NCBI GenBank assembly: GCA_030522415.1
Contig: CM060121.1
Location: 12,728,055 to 12,792,054, forward strand
Reading direction: 5' to 3'
Source of the DNA: Channallabes apus
Lineage: Eukaryota; Chordata; Actinopteri; Siluriformes; Clariidae
DNA length: 64,000 bases
The position numbers and the translations under genes were made by a program. The notes under the pieces are model-generated. The model was not told the origin of the DNA, made no database searches, and saw nothing but the letters and a program-made list of their open reading frames with translations. Shown here piece after piece: positions 12,875 through 25,568 of this stretch (within the stretch, counting starts at the first letter, position 1; each line of letters opens with the position of its first letter).

Positions 12875-13157
12875 TCATTAGGTACACCTTCCAAGTACTG
12901 GGTTGGACTGATGCTTGCCTTCAGCACTGCCTTTATTCTTCATCCCATAGATTCAGTGAGGTGCTGGAAACATTCTTTAGATTTTGGTCCATATCGACAT
13001 GATAGCATTGCGTAGTTGCTTCAGATCTTTTGGCTGCACTTCCAGGATCGGCTGCATCTCACATTCCACTGCATCCCAAACTTGCTCTACTGGATTGAAA
13101 TCTGGTGACTGTGGAGTCATTTGCGTACAGTGAACTCATTGTCATATTGAAGAAACC
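12875..13157 (-). pseudogene. Tc1-like transposase remnant, C-terminal part
   Basis: On the minus strand it yields a decayed SPDxNPxEQxWDxVE-type end of a DDE transposase, followed by the region up to the C terminus (taggtacacc at the outer edge). The same piece, longer, is at 54068-54690. It is cut at 13157/13158 by the start of a hAT MITE fragment. Confidence 0.75.
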
Positions 13158-13350
13158 CAGTGGTGTCAAGTAACGAAGTACAAATACTTCGTTACCTTGC
13201 TTAAGTAGAAATTTTGGGTATCTATACTTTACTGGAGTAATTATTTTTCAGCCGACTTTTTACTTCTACTCCTTACATTTTTAAGCAATTATCTGTACTT
13301 TCTACTCCTTACATTTTAAAAATAGCCTCGTTACTCTATTTTTATGATCA
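13158..13350 (+). mobile_element. hAT MITE fragment (AGTACT type), left end
   Basis: Begins cagtggtgtcaagtaacgaa and matches the left ~190 bp of the full copy at 59429-60070 almost base for base. The right end is absent. Confidence 0.8.
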
Positions 13351-14013
13351 GAACACGCAACCCCCCCGCGGTCGCATGATAAGAACACGCACAACAGCAA
13401 CTTTTTGAAATATTTATATGACAAAGCACAGAAAGGTTTGAAAGTTAAAGATGTTTTGATTTTGATTTTTGTTTGCTTGACATGCTTTATTTGTATTCAT
13501 TTTTTTAAAGGCATGCAGTTATTGGTTTCTGCAGTAGTTGCTAGAAAAGTCAGTTTACATGCTGAATTATACATATTGTTTTCGATGTAAACATACAGTA
13601 TATGGTGTTGTGTGTTAGTGTGAGAGAAACAGAGAGCGAGAGAGAAACAGAGAGCGAGAGAGCGAGAGAGAGACCATGTGAGTATCTTGCAATTGCAGAA
13701 GCCAAAAATTTATGAAATGACTGAACTATCTCTGGAGCTGTCATTAGCTACACTTCTGCAGAACCATGGATCTAATTTATCTTTCCATTTTCCATCTACT
13801 GATGCATCTGGATGTGTTTCCAGCCTGTTTATGAGTGTGAGATGAAAGAAATCCAGTTTGTATCATGCAGAGAAGTGTATGATGAGCAGACGGATGAATC
13901 TCCACCGCAATATTGCAAACTGAGATTCCCTGTGCATGTCTGTGAATTTTATTCAAAGTTCAATATGGGAACATATGCAATAAAAAAAACTCTTTTTATC
14001 CTTTATTTTGCAG
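13351..14013. other. Intron immediately 5' of the PKC exon
   Basis: AT-rich, with a GA-rich run at about 13622-13673 and the polypyrimidine/acceptor at 13995-14013 (ctttttatcctttattttgc then ag). An open frame from 13812 runs through the exon by chance; its upstream part has no PKC homology. Confidence 0.6.
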
Positions 14014-14096
14014 TGTGCTGTTTTGTGGTGCACAAAAGGTGCCATGAATTCGTCTCATTCTCCTGTCCAGGAGCTGACAAGGGGCCAGATACAGAT
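14014..14096 (+). CDS. prkca: Protein kinase C alpha-like exon (C1A domain, second half)
   Basis: Single internal exon of a conventional PKC, the cytosolic/membrane Ser/Thr kinase activated by diacylglycerol and calcium. It reads (V)[12 protein letters not shown] then [15 protein letters not shown], the zinc-binding Cys/His end of the first C1 domain. A pyrimidine-rich acceptor ending in tttgcag lies immediately upstream and a gtaagt donor follows directly. The first codon is split (phase 1) and the last is complete. The 83-bp length equals the size I recall for the corresponding mammalian exon. The GPDTD ending matches alpha better than beta (GPASD) or gamma (GPQTD), by recall of those proteins. 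The T-to-S change after HEFV is the only difference I see from the mammalian alpha sequence I recall. It is an isolated exon: neither the preceding 32-bp exon nor the following C1B exon is visible. Confidence 0.93.
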
Positions 14097-14634
14097 GTAA
14101 GTAAAAATGACAGAGAATTTAAAATGTCCATGGTTTATATTGAGTGCCTCCGGTTAATGTCAAGACAGTTAGATAATGTATAAATGTGGGTATTTTGAGT
14201 GATCCTGCCAAAAAAGTTTGAAGCTCAGCACCAAGCAAATGCCATTCTGTTTCAGGCGCGAGAGGCTTGAGGTTACTTCTCAAGTTAGCACAAATGATTT
14301 ACTCATGACATTTGCTCAATGACTTTTGGCTTAATAAGGAGGCAACTTGAATGGCTCTTACGTATGTTCAAGAAATCACATTCATCTATGGCTCTGGGTT
14401 GTAAACCCTGTTGATCAGGCTTGTTTAATGCTGTCCAATGAATTGGTTATCTTTCTATACAGAAAATGGCTATTGGGAAGTTTTCCAAGCACGTTTAGCT
14501 GCTTTACGGCAACGTGAGCTTGAGAAAATTCAGATTATTGATGCTTGAAACATTAATGCATAAAATACCAAAACATGACACGCTGCCAAACTGTTTAGCG
14601 TAAGATAACCATTCATAAAGCTATGATATTTTTT
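14097..14634. other. Intron immediately 3' of the PKC exon
   Basis: Starts with the gtaagt donor. The rest has no recognisable feature. Confidence 0.6.
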
Positions 14635-14837
14635 TTGCTAATTGGTGTTCCTAAATTGCCCGTAGTGTGTGATTCGGTGTGTGAGTTTGTGTATGTGTGT
14701 GTGCCCTGCGATGGATTGGCACCCTGTCCAGGGTGTACCCCGCCTAGTGCCCGAAGTCTCCTGGGATAGGCTCCAGGTCCCCCACGACCCTGAACACAGG
14801 ATTAAGCGGTATAGAAAATGAATGAATGAATGAATGA
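14635..14837 (+). repeat. SINE family A, 3' part
   Basis: Closely matches the 3' ~200 bp of the intact copy at 47908-48276 (gatggattggcaccctgtcc, cccgaagtctcctgggatag, attaagcggtatagaaaatg) and ends in a gaat tetramer run. It lacks the tRNA-like head. Confidence 0.9.
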
Positions 14838-15289
14838 TATATTTTTTTTCTATTTCGACTACTTTTTTACTTGACTGACAAAATTATGATCATGTTTTGT
14901 AAACAGGGTTTTCCAGTATATTACAGTGGCAAAAAGTGGTTTGTTGTGAAATGTTACACACCTTTTGTTGTTACACACTTTAAGGTTGATTTTATTATTT
15001 ATTGACTCTTGAAACGCCTTTCTGCCTTCTACTTTTTTTTTTACTTCTTCTCCCTCAATTCTTCCACTTTTGCATCAAGTTGAAATCCAAACGACCATGG
15101 ACCAAATGGTGCCGAGACTAATTGAAGAAGGCCGTAAAATAGCGTTGAAAGTAACTTAACGGTAGCTCAACATCTACTAACTTCAACCCCAACAAGATCC
15201 CCTCACTTTCATTCACCATTGTTCACTTACTAGTGCTTGAGGAAATTCAGCACAGTGGGATAGAAATTCCACCATCAACGAGCGGACAT

Positions 15290-15600
15290 ATGACAATAAC
15301 ACACCAACAAAGTCCGGTATAATGTGTTACTGTAATCTAATTACTTTTCCTGATAACGCAGTAATGTAACATCTACGTAGGGAGCCTACGGAGTGAGCGA
15401 GGAGCGACAACAGGTTAAGGCGCACGCCCATCACAGGCACACGCAGTGAGAGGTGTTTTCAAAATAACTTGAAAGTAACGTAATTAGTAATCTGATTGCT
15501 TTTTACATGTAAAAGTCAGTAATCTAATCAAATTGCAACTTTAAAGTAGTAATTAGTCTTTTGTAGTAGATTACATTTTTTAAGTAACGTCCACAGTATA
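15290..15600. repeat. MITE-like repeat, AT-rich
   Basis: Contains repeated aatctaattacttttc, agtaatctgattgctttt and gtaatctaatcaaattgc modules in both orientations, a layout typical of short hAT-like fish repeats. The ends and target duplication are not resolved. Confidence 0.45.
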
Positions 15601-16061
15601 AATACAGTATAAATGTTTACAACGCTTTAGGCCACTTGCATAGCTTACAGAGTAAGCTATGCGAACAAGTCTTAGTTGACAAGTACCGAGTATCATGTAT
15701 CACGCATGCGCTTCTTGTTTTGATGCTGAACGTCAAAACAAATGATCCGAGTGATCACAACTGAGCCTTGCGCTCAACAACTCTCTTTTGCGCTGTGGAA
15801 TTGTGGGTAATCGTCTCCCCTGCTGGGTCTTATGCGCGTCTCTCATGGGTATAATCAACATCGGTGCACGCGTGTACTGTTTACTATAACACTGTAACCA
15901 TGTGTGTGTGCGTAAAGCATATTTTATTTCGTGTCTGTATGCGTGTGTGTACAGCGCACGTGTAAAGCAAAAGCAAGTCTCATTAGAGAGGTTAAAGATC
16001 CATTTTCTCTCTCTGTATCAGCCTGCTCTTTGTGTCTGTGTGCACGCTTCATTGGACACCG

Positions 16062-16062
<1 letters not shown>

Positions 16063-16109
<47 letters not shown>
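16063..16109. repeat. (CA)n microsatellite
   Basis: About 23 uninterrupted CA units, seen directly. It creates artefactual Thr/His-rich frames. Confidence 0.97.
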
Positions 16110-16111
<2 letters not shown>

Positions 16112-16398
16112 CCTAATTTGCCTTCACAGACACATACACACTCTTTCTCTCTGCTCTAAACAGAAACACTGTTCTGTTGCGATTCTTTTCAAAGGTAAAG
16201 TGCAGGTTAATTTGTTTTACTTTACAGCAATGATTCTGTTAGTGTGTCGCTCAATCAAGTGTCACTGGAGAGATTTCTTGTTTATTTGTCCGATAAAACA
16301 GTGTTTCCGTTGTGTGCGCACGTGTGTGAAAAGAGTAGAGGAAGGGTAACTGTGTAAGACGAGAAGGGGGAGAGGGGAGGGGCTCCTTACTTTAGCTT

Positions 16399-16424
16399 CA
16401 CACACACACACACACACATACACA

Positions 16425-16480
<56 letters not shown>
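16399..16480. repeat. (CA)n microsatellite, interrupted by TA
   Basis: About 82 bp of CA units with two TA interruptions in the left half. Confidence 0.97.
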
Positions 16481-16482
<2 letters not shown>

Positions 16483-16728
16483 GCCAGCGCACACTTATCT
16501 GTCGGGATTAATTTTTACTTTTTTTTAAAAGGTAAAGTGCAGGTTAATTTGTTTTTCTTTTTACTTTATATTTTGTGTTCATTATTTTTATATATAATTT
16601 TTTTTGGGCTGTGGAACGAATAATTTGTGTTTCCATTATTTCTTATGGGACAATTTGATTTGGTTTACGAGTGTTTTGAAATACGCTTCCAGAGCGAATT
16701 ATGCATGTAATCCAAGGTTCCACTGTAG

Positions 16729-17500
16729 TTTAATTCAGTAGGATAATTCAGGATTGTATGTAACTGAGAGAGTTGTATTGCAGCAATTTCTAGCATCAAA
16801 TATGAAATAGAGGATGAAATAAATTCACATTTTTATAAGGACTTATTTATACCTTTCCTCAACAGAGGATGCTGACTTCACACTTTTTACACAGAAATGT
16901 GCATATTTTCATTTGTGTTAATACGTCGGGTCGCTGGGCTAACACTTTCCTCGCTGCCAGTTGATGAGTTATGTATGAATACAAACAAAGACACGGTCTA
17001 ATTCTGTGCATGCAGAGACGGTATGCTACAATCTAATCCACTCAGGAACGACTCCATAGTCCAGAGTTTAAATCTAAATGTGTTACAGTTATATTTTTCT
17101 GAGAAAGGAAAAGTCATATTTCTGTGATTCGTTTTTGAATTTGATCACCATGAAGAAATTGAGTAGTAAGAAAGGATGTATAAGTTATTTGTTCTTCTTT
17201 GCTCATAAAAATTAACTCACAGTTTTCATGTTAGGAAAATTGGGCTGAAATTGTATTTTACTTAATGTCTTACTGACGTTTTATCAAGACCAAAGTAAGG
17301 CAAAGGAAAATCTGCTTATTGACTGTGCACTAGCATATGTTGTGAGGTCAGGTGGGTTTGCACATTCCACTGCACATTACAACCTGGGAATTGGATTGAG
17401 TCCATTGGATTGCAAAGGACTGCCTCAGTTTTACTTCTTGACTCATTTGCTATATACATGGTTAGCCAGGTCAAATTGATTTGAATTGCGTAAGAGTTGT
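16729..17500. other. Intronic sequence, nothing recognised
   Basis: AT-rich. No feature recognised. Confidence 0.45.
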
Positions 17501-17752
17501 AGCGGTGGCAAGTTGGTTTAGTGGTTAGCGATGTCGCCTTGCAGCTCTACGGTACGGCATGTTCTTGCATGTTCTTCCTGTCCTTAGTGGGTTTTCTCTT
17601 GCATTCAAAGACATGTAGGTTAGGCTAATTGGCATTCCCGAATTGGCCATAGTGTGTGTGTGCCCTGTGATGGATTGGCATCCTAGAATAGGCTCCAGGC
17701 CCCCCATGACACTGTATACAGGATTAAGCAGTATAGACGATGAGAGAGTAAG
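17501..17752 (+). repeat. SINE family A, nearly full length, diverged
   Basis: The tRNA-like head (agttggtttagtggttagcg) is followed by tcgccttgcagctc, agacatgtaggttaggctaa, ccctgtgatggattggcatc and ggattaagcagtatagacga. It is about 250 bp, with a deletion in the ctgtccagggtg region compared with 47908. Confidence 0.85.
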
Positions 17753-17931
17753 ACGGGTTGTAGTAGAATTATTGTTGTTTAGCATTAGTTTATTATTTAG
17801 AATGTAATGTTAAAAACACCACACTAGCACTCATTAACATAAGCTATTAATCTTAATAAGGAATTGATCTTCTTTTTTTTTTTACCATTTTCTTGTTCTT
17901 GACATCTTCCTTGTCTGTTTAAGAGGGAAAT

Positions 17932-17970
<39 letters not shown>

Positions 17971-18728
17971 CTGCAGATGATAACTCTTTCTAAACCCTCC
18001 ATGTTTTCCGTGGCTCGGCATGGCAGTTTGACTGGCGTGCCATCACCTTGAAAGTTTTCACACCTCCAGACCCAAACCACATGAATCCACTCCAGATTTC
18101 ATTCCCTTCATCCATTTTTATTTGTTTTTTAAAGCATTTGATTTTCCCAATGCTTTTAACAAACTTTTGGCCAACTTTGGCCAACTACCTAATTATCTGC
18201 CACATGGAGATGAAATTGTTGGCAACCTGTTTGAAACGTAGTGAATCAAATTTTATTTTATTGGTTTGCTGTTTAAATTTAAAAGCAGTTTCTTATACCA
18301 ACTAGAAAAGTGGCCACTCTGTCTCACCTCACTTATTTTTGTAATTAAATATACTGTGTTGAGAGTAGACTTCAGCTCAAACACATGAGTTATTATGCTA
18401 CTGTATAACTCCTTCACAGAGAAGTTTTTCATAAACATATCTTCAGCTCGAGGCAGTTTTGGAAAAGGTACATAATAGGACACGGACTTGAGTAGAAGTA
18501 CTGAGCTTAATAAAACAAAATCAGTATTAATAAGAATTACTTAAGTAAGAGCGAATTGGGTGTCACTTTTGAGTTATTAAAGGCCACATGTTTTTTTTTA
18601 TATAATTTTGTGCCTTTATTGTGTGCATGAACACAAAGACAAAATATAATGAAAAAAACCTCTCCTCTCATTTTCTTTTGTATTTTTCCATTTTTGTTCA
18701 TAAATGTGCTTGACCAATCTGATATGAC
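17753..18728. other. Intronic sequence with a CT microsatellite
   Basis: Holds (CT)n at 17935-17967. No gene recognised. Confidence 0.45.
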
Positions 18729-18736
18729 ATCACAAT

Positions 18737-20114
18737 CAGTGGTGGCTGCTAGCTTTTGAAACAGGGGAAGCCCATATTTGGCCTTCATCATAAAATGTTT
18801 TATTATAATTACATTTATAACCTGCAAATCCGCATGGGACTGAACTCGAATCTGTACTAGGCTATTTATTCAAATTCATTGTTTTAATGTAATTAAACAA
18901 AGCATCATTTTAATATCATTCTTTTTTTTTTATTGGTTCTATTCAGTAAAAAAGTAACGTTTTCTAAATCAAAGTGACAAAAACCCTACTCTAAGGCTAA
19001 TAAATGTATTTTACGATTTGGGACATTATTTACTACAATATTTATTACAAAAAAAAGGATTTTTCTATCTCTGTAAATCACACTGCTATACAGTTAAACG
19101 AGAGCTCTGAATGCTGTCTGTCACTATTTTTAATCATTTATGTTCATAACTCTATGGTAGTTAATGCCATATGCACTGTGTAATGTTTTATATAGACAGT
19201 TAGGTTTTCCAATTAAAACAGTAACAGCATGATTGATGTATAAAGTTGACTGTAGGGTCATAGAGTCTGTATTAGGGGCTTCATGTTCACTAGAGGAAAC
19301 AGCTGGTGTGATGAGGGTGAACACAGCGAGATTTAACTGATTAATCCCTCATGACATTTTGTAAACTGTATTTATGAGAAAGGACTGCACTGATGCAGAT
19401 ATAACAATTTATCAGAAAACACACACCTTGGCTTAATCCTCCCTCTGTGATGGTGAATTGAAGAGCCGCTGAAAGACGGTGAGGAGCCGAAGTCTGACGA
19501 CACTTTCTATGAAATTTAAAGGGGACCATGATGGGGGACACCAATTTGTGTGAAGTTTATGGAGAATTTTTAGGGGGGCTGAGTACAAATGTTAGGGGGG
19601 GCTAAAGCCCCCCTAAAAATGGAATAGCGACGCGCTGTCTGTAGCGCTGATGTATACTTAAGACATGCTGTCAATCAAAAAGGGGTTCCGCCGTTTAAAC
19701 AGCTCCTCCAATCATCATGCAGCAGCCCAGCGACCTGTCCCGCCCACTGCTCCATTCACCCAGAGAGGATCAGCTTCCCTAGAAGTGACGATTTTGGTGC
19801 GTTTATCCAATTACCGTCCAGCTTTTCTGCAGTGAAAAAAGCTAGTCTGTGCTTCCCCATAGAGCTTCAGAGAAGCTGGGCTTCAGGGGGAGGGTCGTAC
19901 GCGCTGTGCTGCACGGAAATGTATGACAAGAAAATCGCGTCAAACAATCTACAATAAATACCTGATTCTGAATGAGCTAGTCATGAAATTGAACGCGTTC
20001 TAGCGCACTTTTATTAAAACCAATATAAATATGACAACAGGGTCATGGGCATTTATTTTCTGACATAGTAGGGGAAGCTGAGCTTCCCTTGTAGTCTTAG
20101 AGCAGCTGCCACTG
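18737..20114. mobile_element. Non-autonomous hAT transposon, 1378 bp
   Basis: The ends are inverted (cagtggtggctgctagc at the left, gagcagctgccactg at the right), flanked by an exact 8-bp duplication atcacaat at 18729-18736 and 20115-20122. An 8-bp duplication with CAGTGG-type ends is diagnostic of hAT. Subterminal ggggaagc and gcttccc motifs recur in both orientations. No transposase domain is present. Confidence 0.92.
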
Positions 20115-20122
20115 ATCACAAT

Positions 20123-21454
20123 GACAAGCGGGGTGGTGGGGTGGATGCACAGTACAGTCTACTACTGTACGTGGAGTCTAAAATGACATCGTACAGTGGT
20201 ACTATTTTACATATTGTTAAATCAAATCGTGTACTGCAATGAGAGAACAAGCAGAGCAGCCAAAGCAAGGTGTCTGCCTGGCTTTGTTCTTGTAGACCTC
20301 AACATACAGTATACACCTGACTAACTGCTTTTTATCTTCCAGAGCAAAATTCCAAGCATGGTTTTGCTAAAATCCCATCCATTGTTTACAGTGAATGAGT
20401 TGTCACACATCTGTGTGTTTTAAGCAGGGTGCTGCGAGCAAAATATATATAAATATCACTGTGCACATACTGTACATGTCCTTTTAGAGGACAGAGGACA
20501 GATTTGATCAGAGTCAGATAAAAGTCACTTGTAATTATAAATTCATGATATGCAATTCCAATCTGACCAAAAAACTGGAATTGAACAATGTACTATACTG
20601 TAATGTGAACGTATCGTTTTTTTTATGCTGCCTATGTATGTTAATTATGTTAATATTAAAATTATTTTTCAAAATTGTTTTTCAGTAAGGTGGTTTGTTA
20701 ACATGATTAGACCTAATACACTCTCCCAAGCCTAGGTTTCATCCCCAAACCCCACATTTGCATTCTGTCCGTACTGACTGTGATGGATAAATGATGACTT
20801 TGTTGTCCTGTTCTGTGAAAGCATGAATTAGCTGACTGACCTTGCCAAAATAGCAACTGGAAATAAAAACCGACTGGAAAAGGTCATCTTCATTACATGT
20901 ATTCCTATGTGATCTCTCTTCATTCACTCGTTATAGTGTGAGAATCCCTATGAGAAGCCAGTGCTGCTCAGTTTGTGCTGAATTCAATAAAAAAGAATCA
21001 TCCTCACTGTAGCAAGTGAGTCCTAATGAAGCGGTTGATGTTTCATGACCCCGGTGCCGGTGAGACTTTCACTACCTGCTGATCAATTTTTTTTTGACCA
21101 TATGGATTTTTCATTGGCCGCTTTGGGTTTTATGTGTGAGACAAGAATGAATGACCTGCCAACTCCCCAGCAATTTTCAATCCATTTTCTCTGGCTCTCA
21201 GATACCTTACTGCATTGATTAAGTCCAGGCTGTGATTTATCCTGTGTTTGGGTGTACAGTTTTGCTTCAGTTATCAGTCAGGTCTTTATATAAAATTTGA
21301 CCTGTAAAAGGAGACTTTTGCATTCTTTAGTGCAGCACTGACGCTGCTTTGCTCCTAGGTGTAAACTGCCGTTTGTGGAGTTTGTGTATGGGAAAGCACT
21401 TTACTATGTACTGTATTCTTGGGCTGGGTGGGTCTATTATAATTACTTCCTTTT
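20123..21454. other. Intronic sequence, nothing recognised
   Basis: AT-rich. No gene or repeat boundary recognised. Confidence 0.4.
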
Positions 21455-21600
21455 TCAAATTCAGATTTATTTGTCACATGCACAGTCATACACACAGTAC
21501 AGTATGTTATGCAGTGACATCCCGTGACCTTAAAAAAAAAAAAAAAAACAATTAACAAGAAATAAATAGTTGAATAAAATAAGAGTAAGAGTACATCTAC
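21455..21600 (-). repeat. L2/Rex1-like LINE 3' tail, truncated copy
   Basis: Matches the 3' end of the LINE at 27552 onward: attcagatttatttgtcaca, acagtcatacaca, gttatgcagtgacatc, gtgaccttaaaa, then an A-rich stretch. It is a short 5'-truncated copy. Confidence 0.8.
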
Positions 21601-22529
21601 ATCCCTTATGATGTCATCGACTCCAGTTCTAGGAAACTAATATTAAGGTATAAGAAACTCCTGCAGCATAAGCAGATCTTCTCACTTGTTTCTGTTATAT
21701 ACTGTACTTGAACACTAACCAATTACTGTAGGTTGGCCTTTTCCTAAAAAAAAAGTATTGTACTGTAGGTACCACGCATACACAGATGGGGAGCATCTTT
21801 TAAAAATATTTTTATACCGAGTATACCATATCCCAATTTGTGCACAATCAATTTTTTCAATGGTAAAGCCACATTCTCGTCTTGCTCATAAAGCCAAGTT
21901 CACTTTTACCAACTTTTTCTCAAAATCTTGCCTTGCCTTGGCTCAAACATGTAAAGGAAATAAGGACTAAAGAAGGACTAAAGGTGGAACTAAGATAAAC
22001 TGTGGTGATGATACAGTAAGTAAAGGCATGGAAAACAAGATGATGAGAAGACCTGCAATAACCAATAAAGTCCCACTGTTTTAACGTGCAGAGGATACTA
22101 GCAGATGGAACTGATTTTACAGTGTACAATTTATCATAGTCATGAACAAAAATTACAGATTAAAAATTTAAACCTCACTTTAACATGTTCATAATGCCAT
22201 TATGAGACATTATGCCTCGCCGTCTTGTGATTCCGTGCCATCACGGCTGCCTGTGATTGACTCCATAAGGACAAGAGTATGGGTCATAAAACACATAAAA
22301 CTCTTACTGTCTGGCTACCCACGACTCATTACAGTTCCTGAATTCGGAATGGAATGGTAGTGATGGAAGTGGATACTGGAAATGTTCATGGACATACATA
22401 TACAAGCTCTAAAATACACACTCATTCTCTTCTTCTTTCTCATGAGCATACAACTCTTCGTTGTATAGCGGCATTTAAATTTCTAATAGTTCCATATTTA
22501 AGACTTATTGTTAATACCAAACCCCAGCC
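21601..22529. other. Intronic sequence, nothing recognised
   Basis: AT-rich. No feature recognised. Confidence 0.4.
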
Positions 22530-22685
22530 ACTGGATGCAGTGCTGGTCCCGAGCCCGGATAAAATGGGAAGGTTGCGCCAGGAAGGGCATCCGGCGTAAA
22601 ACCTGTGCCAAGCTTGTATGTGCTGACCAGATGGTTTGTTGGTGGCGACCCCTTGCCGGGAACAGCCAACAGAACAACAAGTTAA
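22530..22685 (+). repeat. RTE-type LINE or SINE 3' tail
   Basis: Contains ccaggaagggcatccggcgt, aaaacctgtgccaagcttg and ggtggcgaccccttgccggg followed by aacagcc. This resembles the RTE element's end at 43650-43690 (tgtggcgacctctgaaaggg, aacagccg). Confidence 0.7.
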
Positions 22686-22815
22686 TACTAAAATAGGAAC
22701 CATAAATGTCCAGAACTAAGCTTTCGGAAACTAAGCTTTTCAATTTATTGATAATTATTGATCTCAAGTAAAATTGTGGGTTTAATAATTTTGACTTATC
22801 TAACACGTAGAATGT

Positions 22816-24425
<1,610 letters not shown>

Positions 24426-24427
24426 TA

Positions 24428-25568
24428 TACTTGAATAGGGGATTTCTGTGAGACTGATTGTCATGATAGAGCCACAGAAGGTGCTAAACTACTGTTCTCA
24501 TGAGCCTCTGCATGTCACATGTCCCTGATGATTTCCACCTGTTTCTCATAGCAGCTCTTTTAGCGCCCTATTTAAGCTCTGTTGCTTGTGCACATGAGGG
24601 TCTAGCACCTGTTGTGTTGATCTTGTGTTAGCGTTCATGGTTTGTTTGTCCACTTAGTGTCAATAATCTTGTTTAATTACATTGTTTTATTTACTATTAA
24701 AAGTAAAAAAAGAATAAGAAGAATAAGAATGAGAAGTTTAGATCTAGCTGAAATAGGTCTGGATCACCATAATCAGGCCCCTGAACACAACAAATAAGAT
24801 TAAATACATGTAGCAAGATGTCCACTGCTACCCTTGTCCCTTCTGATGGCCACTACTATCTGTATCTTTCCATATGCGGACGATTGGCGTCTCTTTGCAC
24901 CCACCAAGGAGTAGAGCATCCGGAACACATGCAGCCTCCTCTCTCACAATGTGCCGCTGAGGAGTTCACACAGTTCATCAGTATTCACTGAGAAAGCTAG
25001 CAACCCCCATCACTCCAATGTGTAGTGAACGCTATTAGACTTGCCTGGCTGCCATGTGCTGTGTCACCCTCTCTTGGATGCTTAAACCGATAATGAGACT
25101 TTCCCAACAGAAGGGCAGAACTTTCCTGACAGAAGGAGTCCAGTTGGAGGTGATGCCCCTCCAGAGACATAATCAGCAGGAATCTTGCAGACTTCAAGGA
25201 GGGTGAGCTTGCAGAGTGTTTCATGCTGTGCCTCATATGTGACCTCCGGCATGAACCAACAGCAGCTACTGTATAAAATTGTTAGAGCCATCTTGCAGTC
25301 AATTATGAAGTTAAGGTTCTGTGAACCCTACAGAACTGCTGGGGTCCTGTGTCATGCTCAAGATGGCCAGGTGTCACACAGCACTCCTTGTGGTTATCTG
25401 GGGTTGTTGTTAGTGTTTGAACATGGTTATTGTTTTTTTCTACTGTAATTTATTTGTATAAGAATTGGAAATGCTTGGGTATATTTACTGTAAAAATCGA
25501 AAAAGAGCTTTAATACTAAACATCACCTCATATCTCATGTTGTAATCAGATTTCCATGATTTGCACAT
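24428..25568. other. Intronic sequence, possible LTR-like remnant
   Basis: About 24505-24710 (ttccacctgtttctcatagc, then ccctatttaagctctgttg and aataatcttgtttaattaca) resembles an old retroelement LTR by composition and order. I cannot name it and no second LTR is seen. The rest is unrecognised. Confidence 0.3.

Larger units (their letters stand above)
15610..16728. mobile_element. MITE-like repeat with expanded CA tracts
   Basis: The right end reads ccaaggttccactgtagttt with ttcttatgggacaatttg just inside, the terminus of a common fish repeat (by recall). The left end is not clear. Inside are two (CA)n tracts and a duplicated 24-bp unit aaggtaaagtgcaggttaat(ttgt) at about 16193 and 16530. 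There is no transposase frame. Confidence 0.55.

Noticed and set aside
13812..14013. Upstream extension of the PKC exon frame
   Set aside because: The sequence before 14014 has a strong acceptor and no PKC homology, so it is intron read through by chance.
16063..16480. CA/TA alternation as a CRISPR-like or regulatory array
   Set aside because: Simple dinucleotide repeats with no spacers.
24505..24710. LTR of an unknown retroelement
   Set aside because: Only a compositional resemblance. No TG...CA ends, partner LTR or target duplication was found, so it is mentioned only as a possibility.
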